Shown here: positions 44,973 through 54,631 of the stretch, one piece after another
How the letters are laid out: every line of letters starts with the position of its first letter
Position numbering within the stretch: the stretch's first letter is position 1
DNA from: UBA6918 sp040754425
Lineage (GTDB): Bacteria > Pseudomonadota > Gammaproteobacteria > Burkholderiales > Thiobacillaceae
Direction: 5' to 3'
Length of the DNA stretch: 64,000 nucleotides
NCBI GenBank assembly: GCA_040754425.1
Contig: JBFMCR010000014.1
Span: forward strand, 124,001 to 188,000
Notes under the pieces: generated by a model
The model's database searches: none
What the model saw: the letters and a program-made list of their open reading frames with translations, nothing else
What the model was told of the DNA's origin: nothing
Translations under genes and position numbers: made by a program

Positions 44973-45661
44973 TCACGAAACAGGAACTCTCCACCCTCGC
45001 CCACAACGGGCTGTGGAAGCAGAACCCCGGCGTCGTCCAGTTGCTGGGGCTGTGCCCGTTGCTCGCCATCAGCAACAACGTGGTCAATGCCCTCTCGCTC
45101 GGCCTTGCCACCGTCTTCGTCATGGCCGCTTCCAGCCTGGCGGTATCGGGCGTGCGCAATTTCGTGCCGCACGAAATCCGCATTCCGGTGTTCATCCTCA
45201 TCATCGCCGCGCTGGTCACCATCATCGACCTGGCCATGAACGCCTTCGCCCATCCGCTCTACCTGGTGCTGGGCATCTTCATTCCGCTCATCACCACCAA
45301 CTGCATCGTGCTGGCGCGTGCCGATGCCTACGCTTCCAAGAACCATCCGCTCCTCAGCGCGTTCGACGGCGCCCTAATGGGCATCGGCCTGACCCTGGTG
45401 CTGGTGGTGCTGGGGGGCCTGCGCGAAGTCGCCGGCCAGGGCACCCTGCTGTCCGGCATCGACCTCGCGCTGGGGCCGGCAGCGAAGGACTGGGTCATCA
45501 CCGTGCTGCCGGACTACAAGGGCTTCCTGCTCGCCATCCTGCCGCCGGGCGCATTCATCGGCCTGGGCCTTTTGATCGCCGGGCGCAACTGGCTGGATGC
45601 GCGTGCCCAGCGGCATGCGCAACGCGCCGCCAAAACCGCGGCATCCGCGCAGCCGGCATGA
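44969..45661 (+). CDS. rsxE: Rnf/Rsx subunit E
   Basis: A 230-residue membrane subunit, paralogous to RsxA, with six helices. Conserved NPGVVQLLGLCPLLAISNNVVNA and PLITTNCIVLARADAYASKN hold the Cys of the shared membrane iron-sulfur site. A His/Arg/Ala-rich tail follows the last helix. It overlaps the next small gene by 4 bp (ATGA). Confidence 0.95.
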   Translation: MITKQELSTLAHNGLWKQNPGVVQLLGLCPLLAISNNVVNALSLGLATVFVMAASSLAVSGVRNFVPHEIRIPVFILIIAALVTIIDLAMNAFAHPLYLVLGIFIPLITTNCIVLARADAYASKNHPLLSAFDGALMGIGLTLVLVVLGGLREVAGQGTLLSGIDLALGPAAKDWVITVLPDYKGFLLAILPPGAFIGLGLLIAGRNWLDARAQRHAQRAAKTAASAQPA

Positions 45662-45801
45662 AAATCCGCGGCAAGGCGCCGCGCAACCCGCTGGTCGTGC
45701 TGGTCAGGCAGCGCAAGGCCGGTTCGCATGCGCCCACAACCAAGGTGAAGCGGCTGCGTGAAAAACAGAAACTGCATAAAACGCTAAAGCGCGGACAATG
45801 A
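45658..45801 (+). CDS. Small basic protein in the rsx operon
   Basis: A 47-residue, strongly basic product (MKIRGKAPRNPLVVLVRQRK to KRLREKQKLHKTLKRGQ) with about one third Lys/Arg. It is coupled to rsxE by ATGA overlap, which argues that it is translated. Short basic proteins with an RNPLV core occur in other betaproteobacteria as hypotheticals, to my recollection; no function is known. The charge suggests nucleic-acid or membrane-surface binding. Confidence 0.65.
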   Translation: MKIRGKAPRNPLVVLVRQRKAGSHAPTTKVKRLREKQKLHKTLKRGQ

Positions 45802-45814
45802 GAAGAAACGTTCT

Positions 45815-45967
45815 GAACAAGGAGGACATGAGGACAGGAGTAAACCTTGTCGACCGCGGAGTTCGCGGAGGACGCGGAGTTTTCGTCAATCATTCCTCTG
45901 CGAACTCGGCGGTCAGTTTTTAAATTTTGTTTGTTGGCTTTTCCTCTTGTCCTCATGTCCTCTTTGT
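45815..45967. repeat. Intergenic palindrome, type B copy 2, with a nested palindrome
   Basis: Outer arms: GAACAAGGAGGACATGAGGA on the left, and CCTCTTGTCCTCATGTCCTC with TTTGT on the right. Unlike the other type B copies the loop is about 95 bp, because a second inverted repeat (45852-45914) sits inside. The whole element spans the gap before nth and ends 23 bp before its start. Confidence 0.82.
45852..45914. repeat. Inner inverted repeat inside the type B element
   Basis: Arms GACCGCGGAGTTCGCGGAGG and CCTCTGCGAACTCGGCGGTC match at 18 of 20 positions as reverse complements. The sequence is unrelated to the outer arms, so it looks like a separate small repeat lodged in the loop. Confidence 0.75.
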
Positions 45968-45990
45968 AAAAACCTTTCCGCCCCGAATCC

Positions 45991-46626
45991 ATGAACGCCG
46001 CCAAGCGCGCAGAAATCTTCCGCCGTCTGCAGGCCATCGACCCGCATCCTGCGACCGAACTCGAATACAAGACGCCCTTCGAGTTGCTGGTGGCGGTGGT
46101 GCTGTCGGCGCAGGCCACCGACAAGGGCGTGAATCTCGCCACGCGCCGGCTGTTTCCTGTGGCCAACACGCCGCAAAAGATTCTCGCCCTGGGCGAGGAA
46201 GGTCTGCGCGAATACATCAAGACCATCGGCCTCTACCAGAGCAAGGCGAAGCACATCATCCAGACCTGCAGGATTCTCATCGACGAGCACGGCGGCAAAG
46301 TGCCGTCCACGCGCGAGGAACTGGAAAAGCTCCCGGGCGTGGGGCGCAAGACCGCCAACGTCATTCTCAACGTGGCTTTCGGCCAGCCGACCATTGCGGT
46401 GGATACCCACATCTTCCGCGTGGCCAACCGCACCGGCCTTGCGCCCGGCAAGACCCCGCTGGAAGTGGAAAAGAAGCTGCTCAAGGTCGTCCCTGCGGAA
46501 TTCATGCAGCACGCGCACCATTGGCTGATCCTGCACGGCCGCTATACCTGCACCGCGCGCAAGCCGAAATGCCGCGAGTGCGTGATCGCCGACCTGTGCG
46601 AATACAAGCACAAGAATTTGGGCTGA
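45991..46626 (+). CDS. nth: Endonuclease III
   Basis: A base-excision DNA glycosylase/AP lyase for oxidised pyrimidines. The 211-residue product has the helix-hairpin-helix LPGVGRKTANVILN with the catalytic Lys, the catalytic Asp in AVDTHIFRVANR, and the C-terminal 4Fe-4S loop C-x6-C-x2-C-x5-C (CTARKPKCRECVIADLC). Position after rsxE is the same as in E. coli. Confidence 0.97.
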   Translation: MNAAKRAEIFRRLQAIDPHPATELEYKTPFELLVAVVLSAQATDKGVNLATRRLFPVANTPQKILALGEEGLREYIKTIGLYQSKAKHIIQTCRILIDEHGGKVPSTREELEKLPGVGRKTANVILNVAFGQPTIAVDTHIFRVANRTGLAPGKTPLEVEKKLLKVVPAEFMQHAHHWLILHGRYTCTARKPKCRECVIADLCEYKHKNLG

Positions 46627-46637
46627 GGATATCCCGC

Positions 46638-47069
46638 ATGTTCAATCCGAGCCGCGACCAGGTGCGCCGGTTTTTCTTCGGCGTGTGGGCGAAACACAAG
46701 AACCGGCAGCCGATGGAAGGCGCCGAAACGCTGGCGCTGCCGATCCTCATGCAGCACCCGGAATACCATGCCATGCTGGAGCGGCCCGAGCGTTATCTCG
46801 ACCGCGACTATCCGCCGGAATTCGGCGAAACCAATCCCTTTCTGCATCTGTCCATGCATCTTTCCCTGGCAGAGCAGGCTTCCATCGACCAGCCGCCCGG
46901 CATCCGCGAGCGGCTCGACCACCTTGCCGCGAGGCTGGGCGACCGCATGCAGGCCGAGCACGCCGCCATGGACTGCCTGGCGGAAATGATCTGGCAGGCA
47001 CAGCGCTACGGTACTGCCTACGATGCCGCCCTCTATCTCGACTGCCTCGACGCAAAAATCGGTGGCTGA
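46638..47069 (+). CDS. DUF1841 family protein
   Basis: A 143-residue soluble protein (MFNPSRDQVRRFFFGVWAKH) with LHLSMHLSLAEQASIDQPPGI and HAAMDCLAEMIWQAQR, a sequence I associate with the proteobacterial DUF1841 family of unknown function, often found beside nth. His and Glu residues are spaced as in helical metal-binding or cofactor-binding proteins, but nothing firmer can be said. It starts 11 bp after nth and is followed by a strong terminator. Confidence 0.85.
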   Translation: MFNPSRDQVRRFFFGVWAKHKNRQPMEGAETLALPILMQHPEYHAMLERPERYLDRDYPPEFGETNPFLHLSMHLSLAEQASIDQPPGIRERLDHLAARLGDRMQAEHAAMDCLAEMIWQAQRYGTAYDAALYLDCLDAKIGG

Positions 47070-47072
47070 ACA

Positions 47073-47101
47073 AAAACGGCCGGGATGACCGGCCGTTTTG
47101 T
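47073..47101. terminator. Bidirectional intrinsic terminator
   Basis: AAAACGGCCGG, GATGA loop, CCGGCCGTTTT: a perfect 11-bp stem with A and T tracts, between the convergent DUF1841 and cytochrome c genes. It should terminate in both directions. Confidence 0.85.
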
Positions 47102-47118
47102 CTGCGCATCGGCACTAT

Positions 47119-47445
47119 TCAGTACTTCTGGCTCAATCCTTTCTGCTTCGCAAAAAAGGCTGCCAGATCCCGCATGTCCTGATCGGAAAGGCCGGCGACC
47201 TGACCGTTCATGATCGGGTTCTTGCGTTTGCCGGTCTTGTAGTCCTTCAGCGAATGATAAAGGTAGTCCTCGTACTGGCCCGCGAGCTTGGGGAACATGG
47301 CCGTCGGGCTGTTGCCGTCGGCGCCATGGCAGCCGGCGCAAACCGCGGACTTGGCCTTGCCCGCTTCGGCATTGCCCCCGGCCTGCGCCGGCGCGCCCAC
47401 AACCATCGTTAAGGAAAGCGCCAGCAGCGTAATCGTCTTGTTCAT
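47119..47445 (-). CDS. Periplasmic class I cytochrome c (1)
   Basis: A 108-residue monohaem cytochrome c. It has a signal peptide (about 1-22, ending PAQAG), haem motif CAGCH near 36-40 and the distal Met region NPIMNGQVAGLSDQDM. The c553/c4-like short form suits soluble electron transfer to a terminal oxidase. It lies 21 bp after a second, related cytochrome on the same strand. Confidence 0.92.
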   Translation of the reverse strand: MNKTITLLALSLTMVVGAPAQAGGNAEAGKAKSAVCAGCHGADGNSPTAMFPKLAGQYEDYLYHSLKDYKTGKRKNPIMNGQVAGLSDQDMRDLAAFFAKQKGLSQKY

Positions 47446-47466
47446 GCCTGATCTCCTCCCTTTCGA

Positions 47467-47805
47467 TTATTTGCTCGGTCCGCTGTAGGACGAGGCGTAG
47501 TAGGCGGCGAGGTTCTGCATGTCCTCTTCGCTGAGGCTCGCGGCGATGGCCCTCATGCTGGGATGGCTGCGCTCGCCCGATCGATAAGCCTTGAGGGCGG
47601 CAACGATGTAGTCCTCGTGCTGCCCCCCCAGCTTGGGTACGCGGTAGGTGGCGGGATAAGCCGTTTTCCAGCCGGGAATGCCATGGCAACCGGCGCACAT
47701 CGAGTTCTTGTCGCGTCCCTTTACGGGATCGCCACCTGCCTGGAGCGGCAGGCTTAGCGCACAAGCGAGCGCTGCGACTACTGTCGTGATAAGTGTTGCT
47801 TTCAT
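47467..47805 (-). CDS. Periplasmic class I cytochrome c (2)
   Basis: A 112-residue monohaem cytochrome c. Signal peptide about 1-23 (LSLPLQAGG), haem motif CAGCH near 37-41, and the Met-bearing HPSMRAIAASLSEEDM. It resembles the neighbour in the QHEDYIVAALKAYRSGER stretch, pointing to tandem duplication. A good ribosome-binding site (AGAGAGAGGAAG) precedes the start. The gene is divergent from the SulP transporter. Confidence 0.92.
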   Translation of the reverse strand: MKATLITTVVAALACALSLPLQAGGDPVKGRDKNSMCAGCHGIPGWKTAYPATYRVPKLGGQHEDYIVAALKAYRSGERSHPSMRAIAASLSEEDMQNLAAYYASSYSGPSK

Positions 47806-47983
47806 CTTCCTCTCTCTTTGGTGGTTTGGTGGGTGTTATGGTTTTTTCAAGGCTTACCCCTTATATTTATACCTTGATTTACCGGGCATTTTATGTCCGT
47901 GCTCCATGGCCCCGCAACCGACCCGGTACGATAATGCCACCCCCCGTGCACAAAATTACCTTATTGGCGCCCGAGAATAACTT

Positions 47984-49792
47984 ATGCGCCTAGACGCCTC
48001 CGCCTGTCCACTCTGGCTCTACAGGCTGCTGCCTTTCCTGCGCTGGTGGCCGCAGGTCGACCGCGACAGCCTGAAGGCGGACGGCATCGCCGGACTCACC
48101 GGCGCCATCATCGTGCTGCCGCAAGCGGTGGCCTTCGCCATCATCGCCGGACTGCCGCCCGAGTACGGACTGTACGCAGCCATGGTGCCGACCGTCGTTG
48201 CCGCGCTGTTCGGCTCGAGCTGGCATCTGGTGTCCGGCCCCACCACGGCGATTTCCATCGTGGTGTTCGCCTCAGTGAGCCCGCTCGCCGAGCCCGGAAG
48301 CGCCCAGTTCATCGGGCTGGCGCTGACCCTGACCTTTCTCGCAGGCGTCTTCCAGCTCATCATGGGCTTGGCGCGCATGGGCGCGCTGGTCAATTTCATT
48401 TCGCATACCGTCATCATCGGCTTCACCGCAGGCGCCGCCATCCTCATCGCCGCCAGCCAGATCAAGAATTTCTTCGGCCTCGACATTCCGCGCGGCGCGC
48501 ATTTCCATGAGGTCCTCGGCCATGCCGCCGGACACCTCGGCGACATCCAGCCCTATGTGGCGGCAGTCGGGCTGGTGACGCTATTGAGCGGCATCGCAGC
48601 CAAACGCTTTCTGCCCAGGCTGCCTTACATGATCATTGCCCTGGTCGTCGGCAGCCTGTTTGCAGCCGCGCTCAACCACTTCCTCGGCGAGGCCGGAACC
48701 GGCATCCGTACCGTGGGCGCGCTCGATGTCGGCCTGCCGCCGCTGTCGCTGCCGGACTTTTCGCTCGCCGCCATCAAGCAGACCCTGTTCCCCGCGCTCA
48801 TCATCACCATTCTTGCGCTGACCGAGGCCGTGGCCATCGCCCGCTCGATCGCCATCAAGTCCGGGCAGAGCATAGACAGCAACCAGGAATTCGTCGGCCA
48901 GGGGCTGGCCAACATTTTCGGCAGCTTTTTCTCCGGCTATGCCAGCAGCGGCTCCTTCAACCGCAGCGGCGTGAACTACAGCGCCGGCGCCCGCACACCG
49001 CTGGCCGCAGCGTTTTCCGCGGTATTTCTGCTCGTCATCGTACTGATGGTGGCGCCGCTCGCCGCTTACCTGCCGGTGGCCGCCATGGCCGGCGTGCTGT
49101 TCCTGGTGGCCTGGGGACTGATCGACTTCCACCACATCGCCGAGATTCTGCAGCACCACCGCAAAGAATCGATCGTGCTCGCCGTCACCTTCTTCGGCAC
49201 GCTGGTGGACCTGGAAAAAGGCATTTTCCTCGGCATCATCGTCTCGCTGATTTTCTATCTGTACCGCACCTCGCGCCCCAGCATCCGCTCCATGGCGCCG
49301 CTTGCCGCCGAGAAATTCAACCCCAACCGCAAGTTCGTCGACGTCGGCCCGGACGCACCGGGCTGCCCGCAGATGGAAATGGTGCGCGTTGAGGGCTCGA
49401 TCTTCTTCGGGGCAGTCGAGCACGTGAGGCAAACGCTCAAGCAGATCGACGAGTACGACCCGCAGAAGAAACACGTCATGATCTTCTCGCGGGCCGTCAA
49501 TTTCATCGACCTGGCCGGCGCGGAAATGCTGGCGGCCGAAGCCAGGCGCCGGCAGCAACTGGGGGGCGGGCTTTATCTCGTCGGCGTGCAGCCCGGATTC
49601 TGCGACATGCTGCGCGAAGGCGGCCACGACGAACGAGTGGGGCGCGAAAACATCTTCGCCAACAAGGGCGAGGCCATCGCCGCGGTGTACAAACGCCTGG
49701 ACAGCGAAATCTGCCGCAACTGCAGCGCGCGCATCTTCACCGAATGCGACGCGTCGCTGCCCAGCGGCGAAGCGCGGGAAGCCGGTCATTAG
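47984..49792 (+). CDS. SulP family anion transporter with STAS domain
   Basis: A 602-residue inner-membrane transporter of the SulP/SLC26 family (sulfate, bicarbonate or other anions). The membrane part has about 10-14 helices with the family sequence GLTGAIIVLPQAVAFAIIAG and SIAIKSGQSIDSNQEFVGQG. The STAS domain occupies about 465-570 (VEGSIFFGAVEHVRQTL, FSRAVNFIDLAGAEML). A C-terminal extension carries three Cys (CRNCSARIFTEC), unusual for a short tail. Neighbouring cytochromes do not fix the substrate. Confidence 0.9.
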   Translation: MRLDASACPLWLYRLLPFLRWWPQVDRDSLKADGIAGLTGAIIVLPQAVAFAIIAGLPPEYGLYAAMVPTVVAALFGSSWHLVSGPTTAISIVVFASVSPLAEPGSAQFIGLALTLTFLAGVFQLIMGLARMGALVNFISHTVIIGFTAGAAILIAASQIKNFFGLDIPRGAHFHEVLGHAAGHLGDIQPYVAAVGLVTLLSGIAAKRFLPRLPYMIIALVVGSLFAAALNHFLGEAGTGIRTVGALDVGLPPLSLPDFSLAAIKQTLFPALIITILALTEAVAIARSIAIKSGQSIDSNQEFVGQGLANIFGSFFSGYASSGSFNRSGVNYSAGARTPLAAAFSAVFLLVIVLMVAPLAAYLPVAAMAGVLFLVAWGLIDFHHIAEILQHHRKESIVLAVTFFGTLVDLEKGIFLGIIVSLIFYLYRTSRPSIRSMAPLAAEKFNPNRKFVDVGPDAPGCPQMEMVRVEGSIFFGAVEHVRQTLKQIDEYDPQKKHVMIFSRAVNFIDLAGAEMLAAEARRRQQLGGGLYLVGVQPGFCDMLREGGHDERVGRENIFANKGEAIAAVYKRLDSEICRNCSARIFTECDASLPSGEAREAGH

Positions 49793-49859
49793 CAGATTCC
49801 GGGTCTGCCAGTCCGCTTTGCCCGCTTGGCTGCCAACCGATGAGCGGCGCCCCTGATCA

Positions 49860-49888
49860 TTGAACCGCTGTCCCTTATGCTCTATCAA
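49860..49888 (+). promoter_or_regulatory. Sigma-70-like promoter for the signalling operon
   Basis: TTGAAC, 17 bp, TATCAA lies about 33 bp before the GTG start of the hybrid kinase. AAAGGGGATGGG serves as the likely ribosome-binding region. Confidence 0.5.
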
Positions 49889-49920
49889 TAAGCAACCAAG
49901 GCAAAAATAAAGGGGATGGG

Positions 49921-52900
49921 GTGGGATTATCCTTGGAACGACTGCGTTTCCTGCCGGGCAGCCTGCGCGGGCGGCTGATGCTGCTGGTGTTTCTGGCCGC
50001 GCTTCCCGGTTTCATCCTGCTGATCGCCAACAGCATCATCGAACGGAACCGCGCCGAAAACTCGGCGCAGGAAATGCTGGCCCGCATCGCACGCAACATT
50101 GCGCTCAAGGGCCGCGAGCGAACCGAAGACACCCGCAGACTGCTCAAGATGATTACCGAGTTCCCTTCGGTTCAGGCTGGCGATGCCGCGCATTGTGTCG
50201 GGGTTCTGCCCCGCGTGCGCGAGGCTTTCGACATTTATGAGAATCTGGGAGTCACGGCGCCGGATGGCCGCATCTGGTGCAGCGCGCTTCCATTTGACAG
50301 GGCTGTGGTCTTGTCGGATCGGGATTGGTACCGACGCGCAATCGCCAGCGGCGATTTCGCCATCGGCAGCCATCAGGTGGGGCGCATCACGGGTCGCGAT
50401 ACGGTCAATTTTGCCCTGCCGGTCTTCGACGCAGGCGGCAGAGTTTCCGGCATGGCTTTCGCCGCACTCGGTACCACATGGTTCACACACATCACCCGCG
50501 AAGTGAATCTCCCGGAAAGCGCCATACTTCTGCTCACCGACAGCAACGGCATCGTCATTTCCCGCCGGCCGTACGACACGCAATACATCGGCAGGCGGGT
50601 CACGGCCGACATGATATTGCCGATCTCGGACCGCGGCTGCCGCGGCACGGCACAAGGCATCAGCCTGGATGGGCGCGAGCGGCTATTCGCCTACGCGCCT
50701 TTCGTGGAGGGCCGCGCCGACTCTCCCTGCGTCCTCGTCGGCTTGCCGAACGGCGTCCTGCTGGCGCCGATCGAGGCGGAATTCCGCAGGGGCCTGCTAT
50801 TCGTTTCCGCCGCAACGCTGCTGGTACTGCTGCTGGCCTGGTTTGGCGCGAACACCCTGATTCTCAGGCGCGTGGGGCATCTTGCCAAAACCATGGAGCG
50901 CTTCGGCGCGGGCGACCATACCGCACGCGCCGCATTCAGGGATACCGATGAAATCGGCAATCTGGGCCATCATTTCGACAGCATGGCCGACCAGCTGGCC
51001 TTGAAGAGCAGGGAACTCACGCACGCCAATCAGGCACTCAGGGCTCTGTCCTATGCCAACCAGGCCATCGTAGGCGCCGAAGACGAATCGAGGCTGCTCG
51101 TCGACATCTGCAACGCCGTAGTAAAGGGCGGGGGCTACCGCATGGCGTGGATAGGCTATGTCGACAACGCTAGCGGTCTGGTGCTGCCCATCACCTCAAC
51201 CGGGCATGTGGACGGCTATCTGGATGAAATCCACATCAGCACGGATGAAGCCGTCCCGGAAGGGCGCGGCGCCATCGGCACCGCCATACGCACCGGGCAA
51301 ACCGTCGTCGTACACGACATCGCGGAGAATCCCTCCTTCGCCCCATGGCGGGTGGCGGCCTTGAAACGCGGTTATGCCTCGATGATCGCACTGCCGCTCA
51401 AACGCGACGGCCGCACCTTCGGCAGCCTCAACATCTATGCGGCGGAGCCGAATGCATTCGATGGCGGTTCGGTTTCGCTGCTCACCGAAATTTCCGAAGA
51501 TCTGACCTATGGACTCGAATCCCTGTCTGCGCGCGTGGCCAAACGCGCAGCGGAAGAATCCAATCGCATGAAAACCGAATTCCTGGCCAACATGTCGCAC
51601 GAACTGAGAACGCCGCTCACTGCCATCATCGGTTTCTCCGAAATACTGCGCGATGGCCTCGCGGGACCGGTCTCTCCGCGTCAGCGGGATTACGCAGGAG
51701 AAATCCTGGCGAGCGGGCAACATCTTCTGGAGCTGATCAACGATATTCTCGACCTGACCAAGGTCGAAGCAGGGCGCATGGTGCTGGAGCTTGCGCCGGC
51801 CGACCTTCGCACCCTGCTTGCCGCAAGCCTGTCCATCGTGAGGGAGAAGGCGCAAGCGCATCGCATCGCCCTGGAGATGGAAGCGGAACAAGCGCTGGGC
51901 GAGGTTCTGCTCGATGAACGCAAGTTCAAGCAAATAACCTACAATCTCTTGTCCAATGCCGTCAAATTCACTCCGGACGGCGGCAAGGTGCGCCTTTCCG
52001 CACGGCAAGTCGCGCGCGAAGAAATACCGGTCGACAGCCTGTCCGCCAAGTATGGCCACTATCTGGAAATCTGCGTGTCAGACACCGGCCCGGGCATCAG
52101 TCCGGAAGACCAGAAGCGCCTGTTCCAGAGTTTCGTGCAGCTGGACAGCGGACTTGCGCGCCAATACGAAGGCACCGGACTGGGACTGGCCCTGGTCAAG
52201 CGGCTGGCCGAACTGCACGGCGGCGCGGTAAGCGTGGACAGTGCGCCAGGCAAAGGCACCCGCTTCAGCGTATGGCTGCCCTACCGGGATGCCTCAGCCG
52301 AAGCCCCTGAAGATGCGCAGCCACCAAGCGGCGGCGAGGCGGCACTGCAACAGGGCTCCCTCGTTCTGATCGTGGAAGACGATCCCTATGCCGCCCGCCT
52401 CATCTCCCATCAGTTGCAGGAAGCCGGCATGAGCAGCGTCACGGTCCCCACCGGCGAAGCGGCACTTTCCCGCCTGGAAAAGGCGCCCCGGCCGGACCTG
52501 ATCACCCTGGACATCCTGCTGCCCGGCATGGACGGGTGGGAGTTGCTCGCCGAATTAAAGCGCAGGTCTGGCCTGGGAGACATCCCGGTCGTGATCATCT
52601 CCATCGTTGCCGACCGCGAGAAGGGCCTGTCCCTGGGCGCCGCAGGCGTGCTGCAAAAACCGTTCACGCGGAAAGACCTCGCCTCATCTCTCCTGGCCAT
52701 GGATCTTGGACATGCTGATGGCCCCATCAAGGTTCTCGCAATCGATGACGACCCTTCGGTGCTGGCACTGATCCGCAGCCACCTGGAAGACAAACCCATC
52801 GAAATCCAATGCGCCCGCAACGGCATGCAAGGCCTGGAAATGGCACGGGCCACACCGCCCGATCTCATCATTCTCGACCTCATGATGCCCGGCATGGACG

Positions 52901-53106
52901 GCTTCGAAGTGGCCGAGGCGCTGCGGCGCGACGAAATCACGGCGCAGATACCCATTCTGGTGCTGACGGCAAAACTGCTGACTTCGGAGGATCGCGCAAG
53001 GCTCAATGGCCAGGTAGAGCGCATCATGCAGAAATCCGACTTCAATCATGGCAGTTTCATCATGGAAGTGCACAGGGCGCTCGCCCGCAGCCGGACGAAA
53101 ACCTGA
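49921..53106 (+). CDS. Hybrid sensor histidine kinase with two receiver domains
   Basis: A 1061-residue membrane sensor. In order: membrane helix (about 18-40); periplasmic double-Cache-like domain (about 41-285, DRDWYRRAIASGDFAIG); second helix (about 290-313); HAMP (about 313-365, GAGDHTARAAFRDTDEIG); GAF (about 375-540, EGRGAIGTAIRTGQTVVVHD); HisKA with His560 in NMSHELRTPL; HATPase with DTGPGIS and GTGLGLALVKRL; receiver 1 (Asp864) and receiver 2 (Asp986 in LDLMMPGMDG). The start is a GTG. Stimulus unknown. Two receiver genes follow at once, giving a chain that ends in cyclic-di-GMP hydrolysis. Confidence 0.93.
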   Translation: MGLSLERLRFLPGSLRGRLMLLVFLAALPGFILLIANSIIERNRAENSAQEMLARIARNIALKGRERTEDTRRLLKMITEFPSVQAGDAAHCVGVLPRVREAFDIYENLGVTAPDGRIWCSALPFDRAVVLSDRDWYRRAIASGDFAIGSHQVGRITGRDTVNFALPVFDAGGRVSGMAFAALGTTWFTHITREVNLPESAILLLTDSNGIVISRRPYDTQYIGRRVTADMILPISDRGCRGTAQGISLDGRERLFAYAPFVEGRADSPCVLVGLPNGVLLAPIEAEFRRGLLFVSAATLLVLLLAWFGANTLILRRVGHLAKTMERFGAGDHTARAAFRDTDEIGNLGHHFDSMADQLALKSRELTHANQALRALSYANQAIVGAEDESRLLVDICNAVVKGGGYRMAWIGYVDNASGLVLPITSTGHVDGYLDEIHISTDEAVPEGRGAIGTAIRTGQTVVVHDIAENPSFAPWRVAALKRGYASMIALPLKRDGRTFGSLNIYAAEPNAFDGGSVSLLTEISEDLTYGLESLSARVAKRAAEESNRMKTEFLANMSHELRTPLTAIIGFSEILRDGLAGPVSPRQRDYAGEILASGQHLLELINDILDLTKVEAGRMVLELAPADLRTLLAASLSIVREKAQAHRIALEMEAEQALGEVLLDERKFKQITYNLLSNAVKFTPDGGKVRLSARQVAREEIPVDSLSAKYGHYLEICVSDTGPGISPEDQKRLFQSFVQLDSGLARQYEGTGLGLALVKRLAELHGGAVSVDSAPGKGTRFSVWLPYRDASAEAPEDAQPPSGGEAALQQGSLVLIVEDDPYAARLISHQLQEAGMSSVTVPTGEAALSRLEKAPRPDLITLDILLPGMDGWELLAELKRRSGLGDIPVVIISIVADREKGLSLGAAGVLQKPFTRKDLASSLLAMDLGHADGPIKVLAIDDDPSVLALIRSHLEDKPIEIQCARNGMQGLEMARATPPDLIILDLMMPGMDGFEVAEALRRDEITAQIPILVLTAKLLTSEDRARLNGQVERIMQKSDFNHGSFIMEVHRALARSRTKT

Positions 53107-53108
53107 AC

Positions 53109-53497
53109 ATGGCGCACATCCTGCTCATCGAGGACACGCCGGCCATCCGCAAGCTGGTGCATATCCAGCTGGAGCAGGCAGGCCATTCGGTGGAAAGCGC
53201 AGAAGATGCGGAAGCCGGGCTGAAGCTGGCCTTCACCGGTGTCTTCGACCTGGTGCTGATGGACATCCACCTTCCCGGCATGGATGGCCTCTCCGCCACC
53301 AGAAAGCTGAAGGAAAATCCCCTTACACGGGGCATCCCGGTACTGGCTCTTACCGCCATGGCCATGGAAAGCGACAAAGCACGCATCCTGGCATCCGGCT
53401 GCGACGGCTATATTGCCAAGCCCATCAGGCTTCAGGACTTGCTCGCCGCCGTGGCGAGCACGCTGACCGGCATGGCCAACCCGCCCAAGGAGGACAC

Positions 53498-53501
<4 letters not shown>
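53109..53501 (+). CDS. Stand-alone response regulator receiver protein
   Basis: A 130-residue CheY/DivK-like protein with only a receiver domain: acidic pair IED, phospho-acceptor Asp52 in LVLMDIHLPGMDG, Thr in LALTAMAM and Lys in GYIAKPI. It lacks an output domain, so it likely shuttles phosphate between the kinase upstream and the HD-GYP regulator, or acts by protein contact. The ATG lies 2 bp after the kinase stop; the stop overlaps the next ATG. Confidence 0.93.
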
Positions 53502-54556
<1,055 letters not shown>

Positions 54557-54631
54557 CAGTGCATGAAAGGCGGTCATCAGTTGCCGGTAAAATCGAATCA
54601 TGAACCGGAACCCGGGAAGCGAGGACTGAGC

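Noticed and set aside
45815..45967. CRISPR array
   Set aside because: The repeats here are one inverted pair with a nested pair, not regularly spaced direct repeats, and there are no cas genes.
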